The notes under the pieces: generated by a model | Databases searched by the model: none | What the model was told of the DNA's origin: nothing | What the model saw: the letters and a program-made list of their open reading frames with translations, nothing else | Shown here: piece after piece, positions 1-4,504 of the stretch | Numbering within the stretch: the stretch's first letter is position 1 | Layout of the letters: every line of letters begins with the position of its first letter | Translations under genes and position numbers: made by a program | Assembly: GCA_005791855.1 (NCBI GenBank) | Contig: SXUH01000036.1 | Location: 1 to 5,342 of the forward strand | Length of the DNA stretch: 5,342 bases | Source: Bdellovibrionales bacterium | GTDB lineage: Bacteria; Bdellovibrionota; Bacteriovoracia; Bacteriovoracales; Bacteriovoracaceae | Reading direction: 5' to 3'

Positions 1-59
1 ATGCTTGAATGACTCCAGTCAACTGCGATATAGTGGTCGTATTCTGTCTCGATACTCAT
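1..59 (-). CDS. IS110-family transposase, N-terminal 19 codons only (runs off the left edge)
   Basis: Reading the minus strand from the ATG at 59-57 gives MSIETEYDHYIAVDWSHSS, and the frame is still open at base 1. The pattern HYIAVDWS resembles the N-terminus of IS110/IS116 transposases, where a short beta strand carries the first Asp of the RuvC-like DEDD catalytic site; here that would be Asp14. The start is well supported: AGGAG lies at 72-68, eight bases before the ATG. IS110 elements encode a DEDD transposase plus a serine-recombinase-like domain and use a bridge RNA to choose their target; neither the second domain nor the rest of the catalytic site is visible here. The gene faces away from the HNH remnant on its right, so bases 60 to about 140 would include one end of the element. 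The family call rests on 19 residues and could be wrong. That a real gene starts here is more certain. Confidence 0.6.
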   Translation of the reverse strand, partial: MSIETEYDHYIAVDWSHSS

Positions 60-67
60 TGGTCGGT

Positions 68-72
68 CTCCT
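68..72 (-). promoter_or_regulatory. Shine-Dalgarno site of the transposase gene
   Basis: The minus strand reads AGGAG with eight bases between it and the ATG at 59-57. Because only 19 codons of this gene lie in the window, the site is the main evidence that translation starts there. Confidence 0.7.
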
Positions 73-310
73 GTTTGAGAAGTTTGAGTTAGTTCTGCAA
101 AACCAATTTTAAACCAAACTCATTCTGGAGACTGGCCGCCTTATCAATTTACCGTTCAAAAAACCAGTGCGAGTACAAGAACAAGGACGGCTCCCGCTGC
201 AAAGAACGTACTAACCTCCAATGGGACCATATCCAACCCTTCGCCATGGGAGGAAGCAGATCCGCAGACAACATCCGCATCCTCTGCGCTTCACATAACT
301 TACGACGGGC

Positions 311-327
311 CTTCAAAACATTTGAAG
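311..327. repeat. Perfect 7-bp inverted repeat (small hairpin)
   Basis: CTTCAAA at 311-317 and TTTGAAG at 321-327 are exact reverse complements with a three-base loop (ACA). The repeat lies inside the last codons of the HNH remnant, three bases before the stronger GC-rich hairpin at 331-357. The two may act together at the end of the converging transcripts. Confidence 0.5.
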
Positions 328-330
328 TCG

Positions 331-357
331 CCCGGGGGCAGGGAACCTACCCCCGGG
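331..357. terminator. GC-rich hairpin between convergent genes, possible terminator
   Basis: CCCGGGGG at 331-338 and CCCCCGGG at 350-357 form a perfect 8-bp stem, and a further GG/CC pair is possible inside the 11-base loop. It sits at the end of the HNH remnant and ten bases beyond the stop of the converging gene at 367-735, where a shared terminator is expected. No long T-run follows on either strand, so it is not a classic intrinsic terminator. It may instead slow polymerase or protect 3' ends. Confidence 0.45.
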
Positions 358-366
358 AATAAAGAC

Positions 367-735
367 CTAGTAGCAGATGGTGTCGCGGTAAGCTTTCTGG
401 CCATTGAGCTCGATGAGGATCTGCCCTTCTCTCGTCGGGGCCGCGCGGTTGCGGTAGCCGAGGACCACGTCGCCGTTCTTGCGGTTGACGATCTCTTCGA
501 TGCGGGACTGGCGGTACTGGACGTCGTAGGTGGCGAGGACCTTCCGGGTCAGGCCGGAGTTGATGAAGACGACCATCTTGTTGAAGCCGACGGCGTCGCT
601 CGCGAAGACCTGGGCGTCGAGGGTCACGGCGATGTTATTGGAGACGATGGGAGCGATGATGCAGGTGAAGGCCAGTCTGTCAGCGGCGAACGAAGGCACG
701 GACAGGAGGGCCGTGAGAGCGAGAGCGATTTTCAT
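367..735 (-). CDS. Small secreted protein of unknown function, two cysteines
   Basis: This 122-residue protein begins with a clear Sec signal peptide (MKIALALTALLSVPSFA, cleavage probably before Ala18 or Asp19). A mature part of about 105 residues follows, rich in alternating hydrophobic residues as in beta strands. It has only two cysteines, Cys25 near the mature N-terminus and Cys121 next to the last residue, well placed for one disulphide joining the two ends in the periplasm or outside the cell. I do not recognise a family. The start is ATG 735-733; an in-frame TGA at 744-742 rules out a longer form. GAGG at 743-740 is four bases before the ATG and lies within a perfect inverted repeat. 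The gene follows ybcJ on the same strand after 81 bases, so it may be the last gene of that cluster or have its own promoter. It ends four bases from the HNH remnant, which it faces. Confidence 0.75.
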   Translation of the reverse strand: MKIALALTALLSVPSFAADRLAFTCIIAPIVSNNIAVTLDAQVFASDAVGFNKMVVFINSGLTRKVLATYDVQYRQSRIEEIVNRKNGDVVLGYRNRAAPTREGQILIELNGQKAYRDTICY

Positions 736-737
736 AA

Positions 738-764
738 GACCTCATTGGTTAGGGTGATGAGGTC
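738..764 (-). promoter_or_regulatory. Perfect inverted repeat covering the ribosome site of the small secreted protein
   Basis: GACCTCAT at 738-745 and ATGAGGTC at 757-764 are exact reverse complements separated by 11 bases. In the minus-strand transcript the 3' arm contains the GAGG ribosome site and ends two bases before the ATG. A folded stem would therefore hide the ribosome site. It could act as a translational switch, a temperature-sensitive hairpin, or the operator of a dimeric repressor. The sequence shows the structure only; the role is inference. Confidence 0.5.
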
Positions 765-816
765 AGGTAGCACTGGAGCGGCGAAAGGTCCCGCCGGCAT
801 GAAAAAAAGTAATGGT

Positions 817-1029
817 CTACGCGGTGACTCTGACCTTCTGGCCCTGGAACTCCACCAGCTGCCCCGCGCGGATCTTGCAGCGCTTGCGGGTCTCCACGGC
901 CCCGTCGACCTGGACCTTCCCTTCGGCGATGAGGTGCTTGGCTTCTCCCCCGCTGGCGGTGAGGTTGGCGGCCTTCAGGAGGTCGCAGAGGGGGATGAAG
1001 TCGTGTCCGCTGATGCTAAACTCTCTCAT
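817..1029 (-). CDS. ybcJ: S4-domain RNA-binding protein, YbcJ family
   Basis: At 70 residues it matches the size of E. coli YbcJ and lines up with it from end to end: LCDLLKAANLTASGGEAKHL, then IAEGKVQVDGAVETRKRCKI, then RAGQLVEFQGQKVRV. The S4 fold is a small RNA-binding module. Here it forms the whole protein, with the basic patch around Arg48-Lys52. Family members are taken to bind structured RNA, perhaps ribosomal, but their exact target is not established. The ATG (1029-1027) overlaps the TGA of the upstream MBL gene in an ATGA, and AAAGGAAGG lies just before it, so the two genes are translationally coupled. No strong intrinsic terminator follows. A T-run at 809-802 precedes, rather than follows, a 5-bp GC stem. 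Confidence 0.92.
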   Translation of the reverse strand: MREFSISGHDFIPLCDLLKAANLTASGGEAKHLIAEGKVQVDGAVETRKRCKIRAGQLVEFQGQKVRVTA

Positions 1030-1901
1030 GGCCTTCCTTTCATGTCGGCGAGCAGGAGCTCGAGGGCGTCTCTGGATTCCCCCTTTTTAAACTGACCCCA
1101 GCCGCCGTGTCCAGGCATAATCCAGCGGAAGGTTTCTTTTGTAAGAATTTCCGTGGACCGGATCTGCTCGGGCCAGGAGTACCAGCACACGCCCCTCGAA
1201 GCGGTGAGGCGGCCCCGGCCGGGGTCGTAGAAGATGTGGTCCCCGGTGAAGAGGAACTCCTCCTTGTACAGGAGGCAGAGGTGCCCCTTGGTGTGCCCCG
1301 GGGTCGGGATGACCTTCAGGTCGTCCGCGAGCGCCAGGGGTGTGGCCCCGGAGAGGACGAGCTCGCAGTCCGCGGTCCCCGACCGCAGATCGTCCCGGTG
1401 GATGATCCGCTGGCAGCCGAAGTGCCGGGCGAAGTCCCGGTGGTCGGCCACGTCGTCCTGGTGGGAGAGGAACATGTACGCCACCCCACCGAGGGCCTCG
1501 AGCTCCCGCACCAGGGGGCCCGTGAACCGCGGAGAATCCACGAGCACGTTCCCCGCGGGTCGGCGGATGAGGTACGAGGTCGCGCCGTAGGAATCCCGGG
1601 AGGTGTACCCGCAGTAGTACACCTCCCCGGCGATCAGGAGCGGGAGGTCCGCCGGCGCCGCCGTGAACCCGGCGGCCGGCTCCCGGATCCCGATGGAGTG
1701 GGTCGGACACGAGAGGATCGCGCGCTTGGCCTCGGACCACTCACCCAGGTCCCGTGGCTGCCGGCCCACGACGGAGCTGTCGTGCTCTTCCCGGAAGATC
1801 TCCGGGCCCAGGTGGAAGCAGGTCCCGCAGTCGATGCAGGTCGTGTCGACGAACAGGGGACCGGGGACGTTCTCCGGATGAGCCTTCTGGACGCTGGCCA
1901 T
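1026..1901 (-). CDS. Ferredoxin-domain / metallo-beta-lactamase-fold fusion hydrolase
   Basis: This 291-residue cytoplasmic protein has no signal peptide. Residues 17-72 are a single-cluster ferredoxin domain with Cys22, Cys25 and Cys28 (CIDCGTC) and Cys65-Pro66, suited to one Fe-S cluster. Residues about 90-290 are an MBL-fold hydrolase: SHQDDVADH at 146-154, TPGHTKGH at 200-207, GDH at 220-222 and a terminal PGHG at 263-266. The usual first metal motif HxHxDH is replaced by H147-x-D149-D150-x2-D153-H154, so the second His is absent and the Asp-His pair sits two residues further on. A similar HxDDVADH form occurs, as I recall, in cyanobacterial and plant ferredoxin-MBL proteins, so this is probably a family trait and not damage. 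The substrate is unknown; a redox-linked hydrolase or oxidoreductase is possible. It starts six bases after the glutaminase-like gene with only a weak ribosome site, suggesting coupling. It overlaps ybcJ downstream. Confidence 0.88.
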   Translation of the reverse strand: MASVQKAHPENVPGPLFVDTTCIDCGTCFHLGPEIFREEHDSSVVGRQPRDLGEWSEAKRAILSCPTHSIGIREPAAGFTAAPADLPLLIAGEVYYCGYTSRDSYGATSYLIRRPAGNVLVDSPRFTGPLVRELEALGGVAYMFLSHQDDVADHRDFARHFGCQRIIHRDDLRSGTADCELVLSGATPLALADDLKVIPTPGHTKGHLCLLYKEEFLFTGDHIFYDPGRGRLTASRGVCWYSWPEQIRSTEILTKETFRWIMPGHGGWGQFKKGESRDALELLLADMKGRP

Positions 1902-1907
1902 GGTCCG

Positions 1908-2747
1908 CTAGAACGCTTCGTCGTACGCCCAGTCGACCTCCCAGTCGATGAAGGACGTCTTCTCCGCGCCGGTCCTTTCGTTGGCGTCGATGTCCCGGGG
2001 CTGCCAGTAGTACATGGTCACCGGGATGTGGTAGCAGTCCTCTTCCTGCTGGTGGTTCTCGTAGTCGGAGTACTTGCGGACGACCGGGCACTCGCGCTTA
2101 CTTTTTATGAAGATGTCCGACCAGGCCTTCCGGAGGAGGGGCCTCGAGGTGAAGGTCCGGTCCAGGGCCCGCTCGACCACCGCCCCGTCCTCCGTGGTGA
2201 GGACCATCGGAGTGACGTGGAACCACCACTTGTAGTTGTAGTTCCAGATGTAGCGGGAGGTGAAGAACATGAAGAGCTTCTGGGAGTTGAGGCCCGAGCG
2301 GCGGAACTCCTCGTAGGCCCAGACGTGCGCGCGGTTGTAGCACTGGGAGTCCCGCTGGTGGTCCCGGCGCATGAGCCGGAAGATCGCCGTCGCGGCGGCG
2401 AGGCTCGGAAGGACGGTGGGTTCGTAGGACAGCAGGGGCCCGTAATCCTCGCTCCGCTTCGGCGCCGGGCCTCTTCGGTCTTCCAGCGTGAGGGCGGAGA
2501 GGAGGCGGAACTTCCCGTCCAGGTCGACCTCGACGAGGTCTCCTCGCTTCCGGCTCATCTGGAGGCCGAAGACCGTGCGGGCGTCGCCCTTCTCCACGAA
2601 GGCCACCCGGCCGTTCTCCAGTCGCACGATGTGGGGCCGCGCGGGCTCGTCGCTTCTGATGATGGAATGGACCCGGGTCTGGAATCGTTCTCCGAACGCT
2701 GAAAGGGACGCGGTCAACAGCAGGAGAAAGGTGATGAGGAACTTCAT
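1908..2747 (-). CDS. Secreted protein-glutaminase-like (protein glutamine deamidase) enzyme
   Basis: This 279-residue exported protein has a Sec signal peptide at residues 1-19. A region of about 115 residues follows, then a domain resembling the Chryseobacterium proteolyticum protein-glutaminase, which converts glutamine side chains in proteins to glutamate. The matching blocks are CYNRAHVW at 136-143 (CYARAHKM in that enzyme), FHVTPMV at 176-182 (YHVAILV), and RALDRTFTSRPLLRKAW at 193-209 (RIIDPSLFSSGPVTDTAW). The predicted triad is Cys136, His177 and Asp196. Spacings are 41 and 19 residues, against 41 and 20 for Cys42, His83 and Asp103 of the known mature enzyme, as I recall it. The N-terminal region may be an inhibitory pro-segment, as in that family, though it is shorter. 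Later Cys220 and Cys238 may form a disulphide. The start is firm: AAGGAGG lies five bases before the ATG. It leads the minus-strand cluster. The substrate is unknown; a secreted effector or digestive role is possible. Confidence 0.82.
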   Translation of the reverse strand: MKFLITFLLLLTASLSAFGERFQTRVHSIIRSDEPARPHIVRLENGRVAFVEKGDARTVFGLQMSRKRGDLVEVDLDGKFRLLSALTLEDRRGPAPKRSEDYGPLLSYEPTVLPSLAAATAIFRLMRRDHQRDSQCYNRAHVWAYEEFRRSGLNSQKLFMFFTSRYIWNYNYKWWFHVTPMVLTTEDGAVVERALDRTFTSRPLLRKAWSDIFIKSKRECPVVRKYSDYENHQQEEDCYHIPVTMYYWQPRDIDANERTGAEKTSFIDWEVDWAYDEAF

Positions 2748-2752
2748 GCTGC

Positions 2753-2759
2753 CCTCCTT
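2753..2759 (-). promoter_or_regulatory. Strong Shine-Dalgarno site of the glutaminase-like gene
   Basis: The minus strand reads AAGGAGG, five bases before the ATG at 2747-2745. This near-perfect site fixes the start of the signal peptide and suggests strong translation. Confidence 0.85.
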
Positions 2760-2761
2760 GG

Positions 2762-2787
2762 CTAGATGGATTTACTCTAGCTGGATT
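2762..2787. repeat. Imperfect 11-bp direct repeat in the leader of the glutaminase-like gene
   Basis: CTAGATGGATT at 2762-2772 and CTAGCTGGATT at 2777-2787 differ at one base and repeat with a 15-base period. The right copy overlaps the proposed -10 element and the left copy lies just upstream of the ribosome site, so a regulator bound to both would cover the transcription start. Confidence 0.5.
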
Positions 2788-2812
2788 ATTTTTTTAAAAA
2801 TAGTGAATTCAA
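2785..2812 (-). promoter_or_regulatory. Candidate sigma-70-type promoter for the glutaminase-like gene cluster
   Basis: On the minus strand, TTGAAT (2812-2807) and AATAAT (2790-2785) are separated by 16 bases. They match the -35 and -10 consensus at four and five of six positions. The AT-rich spacer stands out in a GC-rich window. Transcription would start near 2778, giving a leader of about 30 bases. Confidence 0.45.
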
Positions 2813-2854
2813 AGTATTTGCGGTAAATTAAGTGACGCGAAAGCTTGCTGTCGC

Positions 2855-2859
2855 AGGAG
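2855..2859 (+). promoter_or_regulatory. Shine-Dalgarno site that fixes a TTG start
   Basis: AGGAG lies seven bases before the TTG at 2867-2869. This is the evidence for a TTG start of the metallophosphoesterase: the next in-frame codons read RTLLSFTAI and lead directly into the first membrane segment. Confidence 0.75.
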
Positions 2860-2866
2860 TCAAAAC

Positions 2867-3964
2867 TTGAGAACACTTCTTTCCTTCACTGCTATCTTGT
2901 TTCCTGCGTTTCTCTACCTGAGCTTCCGCCTGGTTCACGCGTGGTACGACTTATGCCTCCTTGCCCTCACCTTCCTCCTGCTCCTCACCTTTCCCTTCAA
3001 GAAAGTTCACAAGGCGCAGCTCCACCTGATCTACTTCAGCATGGGGGTGCTCTCTTACTTGACCATTTACACACTGCTCAGAGACCTCGTCGGACTCGTC
3101 TCTGGTTGGTACGCACCGAAGGGCTCCGTGTGGCTCCTCTCCGCCCTCTCTCTTTGCTATGGGCTCTGGAACGCTCTGAGAGGGCCCAGGCTTAAGAAGA
3201 TCACCCTCCCCTACCCGGACCTACCCGAGGAACTCGACGGCTTCAAGATCGCCCAGATCAGCGACCTGCACGTCGGTCCGACCATCGGGAGGAAGTACGT
3301 GGAGAAGACCGTCGACCTCATTAACAGCCTGGCCCCGGACATGATCGCCATGACGGGAGACATCGGCGACGGGCCCGTGAAGGCCTTCCGGGATGACATC
3401 GGCCCGCTAGCGAGGCTCAGGCCCAAGCTCGGCACCTTCTACGTTCCCGGGAACCACGAATACTACTGGGGCATCAACGAGTGGCTTGGGGTGATGAACA
3501 ACCTCGGGGCCGTGGTGCTCGTCAACCGCGGGAAGATCATCTACCACAACGGCAAGCAGATCCTCGTCGGCGGGATCCCGGACCCCGTCGCCACCCTCAT
3601 CCCCGATCCGGCGACGGTGCTGGAAGCGGCCACGGAGAGCGACATGAAGATCCTCCTGGCCCACAGGCCCGGGTTCTCCAAGGTCGCCGCCGAGCTCGGC
3701 TACGACCTCCAGCTCTCGGGCCACACCCACGGAGGCCAGTTCTTTCCCTGGACGGTGGCAGTGAGGTTCTTCCACGAGGTGACCCAGGGCCTCATGAAGA
3801 CGGGGAAGATGTGGCTGTACGTGAGCCCGGGGACGGGCTCATGGGGGCCCCTGCTCCGGCTGGGCACGACCCCCGAGGTGAGCCTCCTGACTCTGAAGAA
3901 GCTAGCGAAGGGAAACTTTGATCGGAAGGTCCACGTCGTTGAATCGTCTCACGGCTTCCTTTGA
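2867..3964 (+). CDS. Membrane-anchored metallophosphoesterase (YkuE/YaeI type)
   Basis: This 365-residue protein starts with TTG. About four hydrophobic segments (roughly 4-20, 26-43, 52-75 and 87-104) place it in the inner membrane. A calcineurin-like phosphoesterase domain then runs from about residue 125 to 345. All the two-metal site motifs are present: SDLHVG (Asp133, His135), GDIGDG (Asp165), GNHEYY (Asn196, His197), AHRP (His266) and SGHTHGG (His286, His288). This layout, membrane segments followed by an intact phosphoesterase, is typical of YkuE/YaeI-like proteins; E. coli YaeI (LpxG-like activity has been discussed for relatives) and Bacillus YkuE act on lipid- or envelope-linked phosphates, but the substrate cannot be read from the sequence. 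Its promoter must lie in the 119-base divergent region shared with the glutaminase-like gene. The last 63 bases overlap a convergent small gene. Confidence 0.9.
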   Translation: MRTLLSFTAILFPAFLYLSFRLVHAWYDLCLLALTFLLLLTFPFKKVHKAQLHLIYFSMGVLSYLTIYTLLRDLVGLVSGWYAPKGSVWLLSALSLCYGLWNALRGPRLKKITLPYPDLPEELDGFKIAQISDLHVGPTIGRKYVEKTVDLINSLAPDMIAMTGDIGDGPVKAFRDDIGPLARLRPKLGTFYVPGNHEYYWGINEWLGVMNNLGAVVLVNRGKIIYHNGKQILVGGIPDPVATLIPDPATVLEAATESDMKILLAHRPGFSKVAAELGYDLQLSGHTHGGQFFPWTVAVRFFHEVTQGLMKTGKMWLYVSPGTGSWGPLLRLGTTPEVSLLTLKKLAKGNFDRKVHVVESSHGFL

Positions 3965-4084
3965 GACTTCCCGGGCGGCCTTCTTCAAGACGGCCCCGTA
4001 CTCTTTCTCTTTCCGCACGATGGTCTTGGAAAGATCCCGTTTGATCTTGTTGATTACTTTCTTTGCGATGTAGCGCTTGAGCAT
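3902..4084 (-). CDS. Small, very basic protein of unknown function
   Basis: Translation from ATG 4084-4082 gives 60 residues beginning MLKRYIAKKVINKIKRDLSK, with about 19 Lys or Arg and about 7 acidic residues. There is no signal peptide and no cysteine. Much of it is predicted amphipathic helix. An ATG four codons further upstream (4096) is possible but has no ribosome site. The chosen ATG has GGAGG at 4094-4090, five bases away, and this site lies within the would-be first codons of the longer form. The gene converges on the metallophosphoesterase and overlaps its last 63 bases. It could be a nucleic-acid- or membrane-binding peptide; I recognise no family. The strong ribosome site is the main argument that it is real. 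Confidence 0.6.
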   Translation of the reverse strand: MLKRYIAKKVINKIKRDLSKTIVRKEKEYGAVLKKAAREVSKEAVRRFNDVDLPIKVSLR

Positions 4085-4115
4085 CGAGTCCTCCATTTTG
4101 CGTATGACATTTTTA

Positions 4116-4126
4116 GTAAAGTTTAC
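4116..4126. repeat. Short palindrome in a divergent intergenic region
   Basis: GTAAA, one central base, then TTTAC form an 11-base palindrome upstream of the small basic gene, in the 142 bases between it and the divergent secreted-protein gene. It could be an operator, but a palindrome this short can arise by chance. Confidence 0.3.
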
Positions 4127-4153
4127 CCCCCGAGAATTCCTTGAGGCCAGCGG

Positions 4154-4181
4154 TTTGGAATGCTTTAGGATAACTTATGTT
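4154..4181 (+). promoter_or_regulatory. Weak candidate promoter for the exported-protein/hemerythrin operon
   Basis: TTTGGA (4154-4159) and TATGTT (4176-4181) are 16 bases apart and match the -35 and -10 consensus only partly. They lie about 45 bases before the ATG at 4227. No better pair was found in this intergenic region. Confidence 0.3.
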
Positions 4182-4226
4182 TCAAACTGCTCTCCCCATG
4201 ATTCAATGAATTAAGCGGAGAAAATC

Positions 4227-4487
4227 ATGCGCAGGTTATTCATATTTTGGGCATATTTCTTGGGAACCTTCGCGTGGGCCCAGAGTGTCCCGGACGTGCT
4301 CCCGGACGCCGCTAGTACCCCCTCCTTCCAGAACCGAGTCCCCGCCATGAACCTCATCCAGGATGAGAAAGAGGAAGAGCTCCGGGAGAAGCAGGAACAG
4401 GAGGTTCGATCGATCAACGAGCCCATCATCGACGCGCAGGAAGCGAAACGCGTCGAAGAAGTATACGAAAAGGCACCGTCTTTTTGA
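4227..4487 (+). CDS. Small exported Glu-rich protein of unknown function
   Basis: This 86-residue protein has a signal peptide, MRRLFIFWAYFLGTFAWA, with likely cleavage before Gln19. After a short Pro-containing stretch it becomes strongly charged: residues 46-61 (QDEKEEELREKQEQEV) and 68-82 look like helices that could form a coiled coil. It has no cysteines and no recognised domain. GGAG lies six bases before the ATG. The stop is 17 bases before the hemerythrin gene on the same strand, so the two are very probably one transcript. The mature protein should be periplasmic, whereas the hemerythrin has no export signal, so direct partnership is not obvious. Confidence 0.72.
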   Translation: MRRLFIFWAYFLGTFAWAQSVPDVLPDAASTPSFQNRVPAMNLIQDEKEEELREKQEQEVRSINEPIIDAQEAKRVEEVYEKAPSF

Positions 4488-4494
4488 CCACCAC

Positions 4495-4499
4495 GGAGG
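4495..4499 (+). promoter_or_regulatory. Shine-Dalgarno site that decides the hemerythrin start
   Basis: GGAGG lies five bases before the ATG at 4505. The longer reading frame opens with TTG at 4484, overlapping the stop of the previous gene, and would place this ribosome site inside the coding region; the ATG is therefore preferred. Confidence 0.8.
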
Positions 4500-4504
4500 A
4501 TCTT

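Larger units (their letters stand above)
93..362 (+). pseudogene. HNH endonuclease, C-terminal remnant (5' end lost)
   Basis: The frame opens after a TAG at 90-92 and ends at TAA 360-362, giving about 89 residues, with no ATG before the conserved domain. From about base 144 it is a recognisable HNH treble-clef nuclease. It has IYRSKNQCEYKNKDGSRC with two zinc-type cysteines, then LQWDHIQPFAMGG with the Asp-His of the first HNH strand, then NIRILCASHN with the last Cys and His. This combination (C-x9-C, DHI-PFA-GG, NIR-LC-HN) is the HNH type I associate with Bdellovibrio-like bacteria. The N-terminal helix and any upstream domains are missing. The residues before IYRSKNQC do not look like the family, so the break is probably near base 145. 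The likely cause is insertion of the IS110-type element whose transposase starts at 59. The catalytic core itself looks intact, but no start or ribosome site is visible, so it is probably not expressed as a functional nuclease. Confidence 0.75.

Noticed and set aside
790..816. A possible rho-independent terminator after ybcJ on the minus strand
   Set aside because: A run of seven T and a 5-bp GC stem are both present, but the T-run comes before the stem in the direction of transcription, which is the wrong order.
322..1095. A 257-codon open frame on the plus strand
   Set aside because: It spans the hairpin, the small secreted gene and ybcJ in antisense. Its composition is low in complexity (Asp, Val, Gly, Glu), and no ribosome site or motif was seen.
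1107..2702. A 531-codon open frame on the plus strand
   Set aside because: It is antisense to the MBL fusion and the glutaminase-like gene, both of which have recognisable domains and ribosome sites. Its translation is a monotonous run of Val, Glu, Gly, Arg and Pro without domains, as expected of a shadow frame in GC-rich DNA.
3407..3775. A 122-codon minus-strand frame inside the metallophosphoesterase gene
   Set aside because: It is antisense to the conserved catalytic motifs of a clear gene and is a Val/Glu/Asp/Gly-rich shadow frame.
4085..4096. The upstream ATG of the small basic gene
   Set aside because: No ribosome site precedes 4096 on the minus strand, whereas GGAGG lies five bases before the ATG at 4084.
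4484..4504. A TTG start seven codons upstream of the hemerythrin ATG
   Set aside because: The GGAGG at 4495-4499 is ideally spaced for the ATG at 4505 and would lie inside the longer coding region. The TTG itself has no ribosome site and overlaps the previous stop codon.
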